Assembly: GCA_033064195.1 (NCBI GenBank)
Contig: JARBJD010000001.1
Span: 788,975-852,974 of the forward strand
Source: Blattamonas nauphoetae
Lineage: Eukaryota; Preaxostyla; Oxymonadida
Direction of reading: 5' to 3'
Length of the DNA: 64,000 nt
A model generated the notes under the pieces. It saw only the letters and a list, made by a program, of their open reading frames with translations. It searched no databases and was not told the origin of the DNA. Each line of letters begins with the position of its first letter. Position 1 is the first letter of the stretch. Positions 34,219 through 42,983 of the stretch are shown here, one piece after another. Made by a program: the position numbers and the translations under genes.

Positions 34219-34916
34219 ATGCAACCAGATCTTGGAAATGCCCTGCTCCAAACTGCCTCAACAATTGAAGGCGTTATTGACCAACAACTTGACCAATTGA
34301 AAGAAATTGATGACTTTGAAGCTCTCCGAGCCTTGCGACTTCAACAACTGAAGAAAGAGCAGGAAAATCGACAAAGATGGCTTCACCTGGGTCACGGCAC
34401 AGTATGAATAGATCCCCCCTCTTCATTTGTCATGAATGATTTCCTTTTCTCATTCTTCACACCCCTCCGATTTATCTCTCTTCGTCCAGGTCACAATCAT
34501 TCAAACTGAAAAAGATTTCTTTAACGAAACGAAAGGATCAGAACATTGCATTGTGCACTTTCATCGACCTTCATCGAAGTACAGTGACATTCTCGGCCAA
34601 CATCTGAAAAAACTCTCAGAAATGCATCTGGAAACAAAATTCTGTCAAATCAACGCAGAAAAAAGTCAATTCCTTTGTGAGCGTCTTGAAATCACGTATA
34701 TCCACTATTTTGATTCAATGAATCGAATTTAGTATCATTCCAACATTAGTCTTCATCGAGAATGGGAAAGTCAACGGAAAGATCGAAGGCTTGGAGCAAT
34801 ACGGTGGTGCTGAAATGTCAACTTACAAATTGGAACGAACAATCAAAGATCTCAAGTTCTTTGATTATCTTAAACTTGAGCCAGAGACAGCAGAAGAATA
34901 TGGCGACGATGATTAA
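34219..34916 (+). CDS. TXNDC9: TXNDC9 / phosducin-like thioredoxin-fold cochaperone
   Basis: Exons 34219-34401, 34490-34695 and 34733-34916 give 190 aa. The helical N-terminus LRALRLQQLKKEQENRQRWL followed by GHGTVTIIQTEKDFF, CIVHFHRPSSKYSDILGQHL, HLETKFCQINAEKSQFLCER and IIPTLVFIENGKV aligns through its length with human TXNDC9 (GHGEYREIPSERDFF...HLETKFLKLNVEKAPFLCERL...VIPTL). There is no CxxC, as in that family, so it is not a redox enzyme. TXNDC9/Plp3 proteins assist the chaperonin CCT in folding tubulin and actin and are needed for microtubule function. The last residues EEYGDDD are acidic. The 37-nt second intron lies in the middle of LEI|TIIPTL. Confidence 0.93.
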
Positions 34917-35220
34917 CAAAGCAGTTTCATCTTCTTTTGAGTCATTTCACTCATTTGACTAACCATTCTCTTGCACTCCTCCTTATTCTCAATCATTTGG
35001 AACAGTGATTTTTCCGACGAAGTCTTCGCTTCATATCACAAATGATGAACGTTCTCCATGAAACACGCACGTTTGCTCCAACATTGAAAAAGCGTAAATT
35101 GCACAATCATTCACAGGAGTTATCGGGGGTGGTAGAGAAAGATGATTTACTCTTGAGATTAAACATAAACAGAACAGTTGATAGTGAATCCTTATATTGT
35201 CAGATAATGTTGGCGAAATC
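34917..35220. other. Convergent intergenic spacer
   Basis: 304 bp between the stops of TXNDC9 (plus) and galactokinase (minus). No frame, repeat or motif stands out; it must hold both 3' ends. Confidence 0.6.
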
Positions 35221-36420
35221 TCATTCGACACAAGATGCACCCTCACTGATTGATACAACGTAAAATTCAGGTGTGAGGTTAGTCAGTCGCTTATATTCTT
35301 CGCCTGCGAGATCGATCACACTTTGGATCGCGCTTTCCAACACAATCCCCACTGTACATCCACCAAATCCACCACCAGTCATTCTGCATCCCAAAACAAT
35401 ATCCTCTTTCCCATCTTTCGAGAGAGTGTGGGCTGCGTGTCGAATAGCATCAACCATGGAGTCTAGTTCATGTCCCGTGACTTCATAGTCTGTTTTCAGT
35501 GATTCATGGGAAGCGTCCATTAAACGGCCAAATTCAGCTAAATTACCAGCTTTGAGCTGGCGGCATGCTTCAAGAACTCGTTCGTTCTCACTGATTGCAT
35601 GTTTTGCTCGCTTAAGGACGACAGGATCTTGAATAAGATGAGAATGTTTGTTAAACTGCTCCATAGATAGCTCACAGAGATTATTTATCTTGATTTCCTT
35701 CTGTAGGAGGGTGACAGCTTGTTCACATTCACTTCTTCTGTCATTGTATTTTGAGACAATAAGGTTGTGAGGTTTGTTTGTATTTCCAATGAGTAGTTTA
35801 TATTTTCCCAGGTCAACAGGAATACTTTCAAATTGAAGGGTTGCACAGTCGAGTTTGAGTGCTTCATTCTTTCGTGCGTTGGCAACTGCAAATTGATCCA
35901 TAATGCCACAATTCATTCCTACATACTGATTTTCTGCCTTTTGTCCACCAACTGCTATTTCAGGTCGTGTCATTCCTAATTTGAATGTTTCGTTCAGGAT
36001 GAAGAGAGTGAGAACTTCCAAGCTGGCTGAAGAAGACAATCCAGCACCAATAGGTATTGTTCCAGAGTAAAGAATTTCGATTCCTCCAATCTTCTCAACA
36101 CCAAATTGTTCTGTCACCACCCAGAAACATCCAAGACAGTAATTATACCATTCATGTTTATCGCCCTTCTTCATATTGCCAAGTTCAAATGAAATTGTTT
36201 CAGGAAAGTTTGTTGATTTGAGAGTTACATGAGAATCCGACCGCCTTCGAGCTACAGCTTTTGTGGATGCTTCAATTCCACATGGGAAGACATAACCACC
36301 ATTATAGTCTGTGTGTTCCCCAATCAAATTCACTCGGCCCGGAGTGTTGTAGCAATGAAGAGTTTCTGTGCTTTGACCAAAGGTTGAAAGAAAAAGATCC
36401 TTAAGTTCGTTGTAATTCAT
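35221..36420 (-). CDS. galK: Galactokinase, bacterial-like GHMP kinase
   Basis: Intronless, 399 aa. It phosphorylates galactose at C1 with ATP, the first step of the Leloir pathway. Motifs: galactokinase signature GRVNLIGEHTDYNGG (residues 28-42), ATP loop PIGAGLSSSASLEV (123-136), catalytic-Asp region CGIMDQFAVANA, and GHMP motif 3 RMTGGGFGGCTVG near residue 350. At 399 aa without the ~100-residue insertions of animal and fungal GALK/Gal1, the size and the PEIAVGGQKAENQYVG wording resemble bacterial GalK. Together with the lack of introns in an intron-rich neighbourhood this suggests an old transfer from bacteria, although other intronless genes also occur here. It sits back-to-front with the RsmE gene, 129 bp upstream. 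Confidence 0.96.
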   Translation of the reverse strand: MNYNELKDLFLSTFGQSTETLHCYNTPGRVNLIGEHTDYNGGYVFPCGIEASTKAVARRRSDSHVTLKSTNFPETISFELGNMKKGDKHEWYNYCLGCFWVVTEQFGVEKIGGIEILYSGTIPIGAGLSSSASLEVLTLFILNETFKLGMTRPEIAVGGQKAENQYVGMNCGIMDQFAVANARKNEALKLDCATLQFESIPVDLGKYKLLIGNTNKPHNLIVSKYNDRRSECEQAVTLLQKEIKINNLCELSMEQFNKHSHLIQDPVVLKRAKHAISENERVLEACRQLKAGNLAEFGRLMDASHESLKTDYEVTGHELDSMVDAIRHAAHTLSKDGKEDIVLGCRMTGGGFGGCTVGIVLESAIQSVIDLAGEEYKRLTNLTPEFYVVSISEGASCVE

Positions 36421-36549
36421 CGATTTTAGATCTCACCACAATCAGTCTGTTCTCTCTTCTGTCAGTAAGTGTGAACAGTTAATGACGAAAATGAACATCG
36501 AAAAAGAAAAAAAGAGAAATTATTCATTCAAATCAGTGAAATGAAGTCC

Positions 36550-37978
36550 TCAAGAATCAATCTTTACTTTTTCCGTTTCCTCATGATGATCCTTTCGATC
36601 AAATCCAAGAGGGCTTGTGTTGAGTGCTGCTCGAATCGATCCAAGTGCTAATAGAACAGCTTCTTGTGACCGGAGAACAGTCGGAGTCAAGGCGACACAA
36701 ATCCACCCTTCCCTCTTCAAGACATTCTGTTCCTCGTCGGTCAGACCTCCCTCTGGCCCAATGAAAGTGTCAATATGTGACGGCTGGGCGGCTTGAATGG
36801 CACACAGAACTTCCAACAGAGGTGCGCCTTCAGGTTCGAAGAACAGGCAGACCCGACCACCTCGCGAAAGATGTGGTTTGGAGGCCTGCTTTTCCTGCTC
36901 TCGAATGCGTCGTTGGGTGTGCTCAGTTACAGCTGTGGCAAAGGATAGTGGAGTGTGGATGGAGGGGAGGGTGAATGATTTGGATTGTTCGGCGGCTGAG
37001 ATGGAGAGAAGTTCGAGTCTCCTCTTCTCCTTGTTTCCGCCCCAATTGCGTTGTGTTTTGGTGGCAATGACCGGTTGGACCCGTTTGATGCCAAGTTGAG
37101 AGCAATAGTAGAGAATTGATTCCTACGAGGAGGAACAAGAATGAGAATTGAAGAATGTGAGAAGTTAGTAGATAACGGGAAAATACCATTGTGTCTCGTT
37201 TAACAAGTGATTGAAACAGAGTCATTACAGGAACATGTGGTCTGTTGATTGCAACTGTTTGAGCGAGGACAATAACCGTATTTTTCGTTTCGAAGGTTTT
37301 TGGATGAAACAGACATTTGGCAGAGTAAAGTTTATTGAAGAAAATCACTTCTGTTCCAGCAGTGAAACGAAGTACATTCACAGTTCGATGCCAAAGGACC
37401 CCATCAGGGAAGGTGATAAGGAATTGTGGGGGTGGGTCTGGTTTTGATGATTGGAGTTGGTTGTCTCCATCATCCTGTCCAGATTGAGGAGCAACATCAT
37501 CTTCATCAGAAGATGAAGAGTCAGAAAAGTCACTAGAGTCGATAGAGAGGTTGTCTGAGGAGTTTGAGTCAGAATCATCCTCGATCCCGTCTGCATCCTT
37601 CGATGAATGAGGTTTGTCTGTCCCACTTCCCTGGGGATCATCATTTTTTCGCATTTTATTACCTAATCGTTGACTACCTTGCAATTTGTGTTGTTGTTTG
37701 CTGATTTTGAACTGAGCTTTGCGTTGTCGTTTTCGTTCCTGTTTCTCTTTCTTTCGTGCATCTGTCTCTTTTTTCCGTTCAGTTGTGATCTCTTTTTTCA
37801 GATCTGACTGTGTTTTTGTTTTGTCAGCAGCTCCTTTAGGAGTGATGAGACGAATGATGTCGTGTGGGAGAGCCGCCGTAAGAGCGGGGTAGAAAAGAGA
37901 AAATGTGTGCTTTTCAGACTCTTCGTGAGGAGTTACATAATTTGCTCCATCAGGGCGTAGGATTAGCTCTGAGGTCAT
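36550..37978 (-). CDS. rsmE: RsmE-family rRNA (m3U) methyltransferase with charged insert
   Basis: Exons 37978-37187 and 37122-36550 give 454 aa; bacterial RsmE is ~245. The family methylates N3 of U1498 in small-subunit rRNA using a SPOUT knot. The C-terminal domain has DTFIGPEGGLTDEEQNVLKR and VALTPTVLRSQEAVLLALGS, corresponding to IGPEGGFSxxE and LGxRILRTETAxxxAL. The PUA-like N-terminal part survives as LWHRTVNVLRFTAGTEVIFF. Between the first ~45 residues and that barrel is a ~150-residue insert, first K/R-rich (KKEKQERKRQRKAQF), then D/S-rich, looking like nuclear or nucleolar charged tracts. ESILYYCSQLGIKRVQPV is also RsmE-like. In eukaryotes the family is usually organellar; the charged insert and absence of a clear transit peptide argue for a nuclear-cytosolic role here (inference). 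Confidence 0.88.
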
Positions 37979-38017
37979 GGGAAAAGTAGAAAGTTATGGT
38001 TCAGATCACTGACAAGC

Positions 38018-39157
38018 ATGCCAAACCTCTTCGTTTTTGTGATTCAATGTCTATGTGTCTTCCTCGTACTGAATAAAATCTTTCAAAAGATTATTCGAAG
38101 TATGTACAATTCTCCATTCGTCATCCTCCAGTGAAAAGACCAAAAGCTTGGAACGATAAGCTTGTCCAAACAGAGACATTCTCAGAAGTCCTGTCTGTTG
38201 TTTTTTGTGTTATATTTCCATTTTTCTCTGATTCACTAATTCAAGTCCGGGGATTCACTGCATCACTGCAAACAACAAGTTTCCTCCTTCTTCTTCATAA
38301 CAGAATTATAGAAATATGTACATTTACAAACTTCAACAAGGTGGACTCCTGATTGTGAATCCAATGATGATCACAAAAGACTCACTGGACAAAATGCTCC
38401 TCCTCGGAGAACCAAGAGTTTCTTCATTTCTTCTCTGAATAGTTGTGTATAGATATGCATGGTTCCGACATACACTTATAATCGCAGTTCCATTGATGCC
38501 TTCCTGCCATGGAGGGAGAAATTCCCCAAATGTCTTGTCTGCTTGTATGCCATCTTTGTTCCTCTCATCATCTTTTCTCGATGATAGCCCACGCGAATCC
38601 TATCGTGACGTTAAGCGTGAAGGTGTCATACGTCCTTTGGTTGACGATTCAATCGAGTTACTTCTTCGTTATGACGGTATCATCCCACCATTTTTGTCAG
38701 CTAAATCTCTCTTTAGGTGTTGACATCATTCACCCACCATTCGGAGGACATGAAATGCATGTACTTCTCACTGTCCGAGATGATGCAGAAGAGACAGATA
38801 AATGTAGGAAGGTTCTCGTGACAGGTGAATGTTTCAATATCTCGTCTTCAGGTATTTTATCTGATACTGTTATTATCACCTATTTTTTGCACTCTAGGTA
38901 CCGGTGCAACAGTATCACTCAACCCAAAAGTTGGTATTCTCTCTCGAATTGTGTTCAAACCACAAGCTCTGACCGATCACCTTAAAACGATCTTCGACGC
39001 AAAAGTCCCAGAACACATTGTTGCTATTCTACCTTCAGCGGGTTCCATGGTTGTCTCCGATTTCAGCAACTCATCTCTTGAACAACAGGAAGCTGTTGTC
39101 CGACAGACACTCTCTTCATTTCTCGGTAAAAGTACTCAATCAAAGAAGCAAGATTGA
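38018..39157 (+). CDS. Membrane-anchored DUF4336-like protein (beta-lactamase-fold-like)
   Basis: Eight exons (38018-38099, 38132-38192, 38246-38278, 38312-38417, 38453-38544, 38588-38676, 38717-38824, 38898-39157) give 276 aa; every junction keeps phase and one open frame emerges. An N-terminal signal anchor (NLFVFVIQCLCVFLVLNKIF) precedes a soluble domain: FSEVLPGIHCITANNKNMYI, YKLQQGGLLIVNPMMITKDS, LDKMLLLGEPRICMVPTYTY, FLPWREKFPKCLVC. This follows the DUF4336 order (a 'RL-dG-L-v-SP' strand, then L.lGpV..ivap, then yk..FPdA), a family related to metallo-beta-lactamases. The HhlF-like metal motif is not obvious, so activity is uncertain. The C-terminal quarter (GHEMHVLLTV..RKVLVTG) could be the second half of the fold. 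Seven introns in 276 codons is the highest density in the window. Assignment by pattern only. Confidence 0.6.
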
Positions 39158-39277
39158 ATTGTTTCTTCATTATTCATTTCATTATGAACACTAATTTTGC
39201 GTTGATAATCTCTTATAAACGACAACTAAACATAAAACTGATGGCTCGATCTGGGTACGACCTCACAGGGGTGGTCC

Positions 39278-40754
39278 ATGGGTTCGAGGTTTATTCCACT
39301 CCGAGATGGTGAAGAAATGGAGAATATTGTTATTGAGTTTACTAACGTCGAATCTGGACTTCTCCCAATACCTGCAAGTGTTTCAAGCACATCTCAATCC
39401 CAAACAGGCGGTGCACGAATTTTGAAGCTGTGTGCAGCACCCCCAGCTGTTGACAAAGATTATAAAAATCGAATGAATGTATTATTTTCGCAGTGGCACC
39501 CTCCTACCAATCATTCTCTTAACACTCCAAGACACATCAGCAGTGTCGCTGAACATGTCCTCGATGCGCCGGGTTTGACTCGTCTTCATTCTTACTCTAT
39601 CTTTTTCTATTTATCATCATCTTATTGTTGGCATTAGGAATCACGACAAACTTTTGTTTGACAAGATTCTTTTTCAACTTTTTTTTGACTTAGATCACAA
39701 CATTCTGGACTGGGGTCCAAACAATCTCGTTGCAATTGCTCTTCATGATGCAGTATACCTTTGGAATGCAACAAACGGAACAACATGGACCCTCTACCAA
39801 GGAGATCCTGAGAATCCAGTTCTTGTCTCTTCTGTGAAGTGGAGTGGAGCAAGTCAACGACTGTTTCTCGCTGTTGGTTTTGAAGATGGAAAAATTCAAA
39901 TTTGGGATTGTTCAAAGAAAGATCCACAGAAACCCGATCGAACTCTTCTTGGCTCTCCCCAACGCATCGGCTGTCTTTCGTGGAACGGGCCACATCTCGC
40001 CTCCGGAGGACAAGATGGAAAAATCCGGATTTGGGACACCCGCGAGAGGGATGCTCTCATCACAACAATGGACCATCACAAAGAAGAAATCACATCTCTC
40101 CACTGGTCGCCAGAGAGGACAACACTCGCCAGCGGAGGAAACGATAACGTTGTCTGCATATGGGATGCACGAACGTGCGGGGTGAAGATCAAGAACCAGG
40201 ATTTGGCAGTGACCCGTCTCTCTGACTCGTCGGATGGTCATCTCAAGCCTCTTCACGAACTCGTTGGGCACACAAGTGCGGTGAAAGGAATGAGTTGGAG
40301 TGAATGGCAAGCAGGCCTTCTTGTCACAGGAGGAGGAACTGCAGATCGAACGATAAAAGTGTGGAACACAAACACGGGACAGATGGTTGCTTCACACGAT
40401 TTGGGGAAACAGATCACAGGCCTCCACTGGTCGAAGGCTGATCGAGAGTTGGTTGCGGTTACTGGATTTCCTGCTCCTGCCATGGCTGTGCTGACATATC
40501 CGACATTCACCCAGATTGGAGACATGAAGGGACACAAACAGAGAATCGTGTCGTCCACGATATCGCCAGATGGACGGTTTGTGATGACAGGGAGTGAAGA
40601 CCAGACAATCCGGATCTGGTCCGTCTTCAAACCGAAGACCACTCCAGACAGGACTCATCCAGGAAGAGATGGAGACGGAGAAGCGAAGAGGAGAGACATG
40701 TTTTCAGGATTGGAGGAGAACCAATGTTCGAAGGCGTTCATTTCATTTCGATAA
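39278..40754 (+). CDS. CDC20: CDC20/CDH1-family APC/C coactivator
   Basis: Exons 39278-39572, 39638-39655 (18 nt) and 39694-40754 encode 457 aa. The C-box is at the very start (GSRFIPLRDGEEM, cf. DRFIPxR), then EHVLDAPGITTNFYHNILDW, which spans the tiny exon and equals the CDC20 VLDAPxLxDDFYxNLLDW block, then seven WD40 blades (GKIQIWDC, ASGGQDGKIRIWDT, ASGGNDNVVCIWDA, TGGGTADRTIKVWNT, TGSEDQTIRIWSV). The protein recruits substrates to the anaphase-promoting complex. Odd points: only two residues precede the C-box core, so KEN or D-box-like N-terminal elements are absent or in an unseen upstream exon, and the C-terminus ends SFR instead of the usual IR tail. I cannot say whether it is CDC20 or CDH1. 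Converges on HAUS5. Confidence 0.93.
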
Positions 40755-40941
40755 ACATTTCGCTGTTTGATTCATTTCAACTGTTTTCCTGAGCAACCTT
40801 TTTTTGACAAAGCAACGCTGAACAGTCTCCCAGAGAACGACATGAAAAACTCGATTCTCGCCTTTACAATCCTCATCCAGTCCGGAGGGAGTGTGAACCG
40901 CGTTGCTCATTCCTTTCACTTCCCTTTCGCCAAACTGGCGC

Positions 40942-42771
40942 TCATCCATTCTGTTGAGGTTGAGAAGACAGGAGAAGGTGTGAGAGGTACTTCCACTTCT
41001 GAATCCAGTCGTTGAGCGGAAGATTGTCCACCACAGGGTCTTTCAGCGCAAACTGGGCAGGCTGCTTCCACCAAACATCGACTGTCTGAGTCAGCTTGTC
41101 GAATGCATCGGCTGTCTGCAGAGCGGAGTTGCACACAGAAAGGACTTGGGGAGTCCATTGGGTCAGGAGCATCTCATCACCGCTTCTGACTCGATTGACA
41201 AGTTCTGAAAGAGTGAAGGAAGAAAGCAGGAGACTGTGGATGTTCTCTTCGTGGATGGTTGGTTGTTCTTCGAAGCCTCGCGCACATTCACTCAGCTGGG
41301 TCCTCTGACGACTCAGCTTCTCTTTCAATTCAGTCACTGGAGGAAGACGATGAGAAAGAAAGACAGTCAGAGGGGGAAAGATGATGGGAAAGAGAAAAAA
41401 CAGACAGAGTGAAGAAGTGTCCAAGAAGGTTTCAACAGTGCTTTCATCTGAAGCGTTTGTGGGAAGAGGGACGATGCGTGTCTGATCCTCCTCGTTCGAG
41501 AGAAGAAACAGCTGTCCGACGAAAGTATCCAATCTCTCGTCCTTCGTGCTCGTCTGAAGTGTTGGGATTGTGTGGTCGTTCAAATGGCTGAGTTTCTGTG
41601 CCAGTTTCTGTGCAGTGTTCTCGACTGTCGCTGCGAGGATGCTGCTCGCTTTGATTGTTTCTCTCATCGTCTGCTCGCTTTCTGAGTCTTCCCGTGCGTT
41701 CACTTCGATGGCCGCTTCAACATCTTCAAGCTGGTCCAGAATGGTCATTCCTTTGTCGATTGTGTCAACGAGAAGAGCCATTTCAGAGGAGGCGTAGGCA
41801 GAGACAGCTGCATCGCATTCGCAGACAAGCTGGATGGTCCTGAGGGACGCTTGGTCGGAGGATAGGTTGGTCCAGTCAGTTTGGGCCATGCGATCCGACG
41901 GAACATCTGGAAAAGACGAGCCAAATATTGAGGTTTTCATGGCATCGATCTCATCCTGGAGAGAATTGACTCGGACAAAGAATGAGAGATGATTTTCTTG
42001 TTCTTGATGAATGGCATCCTCAACTACTTCCATTCGAGTCTTTTTCTCTTTTAGATACTGTCCTGTGATGTTGTTGAGAGATTCTATTGAGGTATAGATG
42101 AGTGAAATCAGAGAGGTTATCACGTGAGATTTTGATGAGGTGAGCGCGGTCGGCAAAGAGCGATAATCCTGATGGGATGTTTGAATTTCAGAAATCGCTT
42201 TTTCTGTTTCATCAAGTGGAAGATCTTGAGAATTTTGAAGTGTTTTGTGTATAGCGTATTCATTTTGAAGGGAAGTCACTTTATTAGTCAAATCATCAAC
42301 TAGGCGAGCAATTTTGCCATTTGAACCAATTAAGAGGAGCCTCCTCTGTCGAATCTCTGAAGAGATCCTTTGAATAGTCGAAAGTTCTTCTTCTTGCTTC
42401 AATATTTCCGTTTGGACGAGTTCTAATTCATTGTTTGTTGCTCTGATCTGAGCTTCGAGAGCCTGACCTTCCTCGAGAAGTGTTGGGGTTTGAAGAGAAG
42501 AGACATCAGTGTCGATTGAACGAAGTTCTGATTCAAGCATATTCAACCGTATCTGAGCATGAGCTGTGTGGACGGTTTCTTCTGGAGCGATATGATCGAG
42601 TAAATGTTGAAAGAGTGTTCCATAACCCTCTCGATTAAATTCTGCCATTTCTGCAAGAAAATCACGCTCAGCATTTGGAGAAGAAAATGAATAACCGAGG
42701 CTTTTAGCCCAAGAAAGGATATTAGAGGGGAGATTTCGATTCATATTAATGGTGGGCTCCAAATTAATCAT
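40942..42771 (-). CDS. HAUS5: Augmin subunit HAUS5
   Basis: Exons 42771-41406 and 41336-40942 give 586 aa (human HAUS5 is 633). Mostly coiled coil (EEGQALEAQIRATNNELELV and onward). The diagnostic C-terminus TVDVWWKQPAQFALKDPVVD then LNDWIQKWKYLSHLL aligns with human VGDWWEQPGQAALSEE..LPQWRLRWVQAQGAL. The N-terminal calponin-like region (LSWAKSLGYSF, TLFQHLLDHIAPEETV) is also consistent. HAUS5 pairs with HAUS1/3/4 in augmin, which nucleates microtubule branches in the spindle. Bases 41337-41405 are read as a 69-nt intron: it is GT-AG, lacks stops and is a multiple of three, but codes a hydrophobic stretch (CLFFLFPIIFPPL) unlike the coiled coil. Second in-frame ATG at 42744 is an alternative start. 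Confidence 0.85.
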   Translation of the reverse strand: MINLEPTINMNRNLPSNILSWAKSLGYSFSSPNAERDFLAEMAEFNREGYGTLFQHLLDHIAPEETVHTAHAQIRLNMLESELRSIDTDVSSLQTPTLLEEGQALEAQIRATNNELELVQTEILKQEEELSTIQRISSEIRQRRLLLIGSNGKIARLVDDLTNKVTSLQNEYAIHKTLQNSQDLPLDETEKAISEIQTSHQDYRSLPTALTSSKSHVITSLISLIYTSIESLNNITGQYLKEKKTRMEVVEDAIHQEQENHLSFFVRVNSLQDEIDAMKTSIFGSSFPDVPSDRMAQTDWTNLSSDQASLRTIQLVCECDAAVSAYASSEMALLVDTIDKGMTILDQLEDVEAAIEVNAREDSESEQTMRETIKASSILAATVENTAQKLAQKLSHLNDHTIPTLQTSTKDERLDTFVGQLFLLSNEEDQTRIVPLPTNASDESTVETFLDTSSLCLFFLFPIIFPPLTVFLSHRLPPVTELKEKLSRQRTQLSECARGFEEQPTIHEENIHSLLLSSFTLSELVNRVRSGDEMLLTQWTPQVLSVCNSALQTADAFDKLTQTVDVWWKQPAQFALKDPVVDNLPLNDWIQKWKYLSHLLLSSQPQQNG

Positions 42772-42983
42772 CAACTAGTCTGCTCATTTCATCTCAGCAA
42801 CTAACTATATTTTCATGTGATACCACTGAATCTCACAGGGTTTCCTCTGGAACTTTTTAGTATGACAGATTGAACAGTAGCCACTTCATCAGAGATACAC
42901 CTTGATAGTGAAGGTCCAAACGCACATTATTAATACATTTCCTGCTTACCACTCGTATTTCATCATGTCCATATCATTTTTAC

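Noticed and set aside
35221-36420. Recent bacterial contamination or inserted bacterial fragment
   Set aside because: Only one bacterial-type gene, with base composition and spacing like its neighbours and eukaryotic genes on both sides.
40743-40949. Alternative C-terminal exon for HAUS5 after a 40-nt intron, adding ~68 residues
   Set aside because: Human HAUS5 ends right after the WW...QW motif as in the shorter model, and the longer form would overlap the CDC20 stop.
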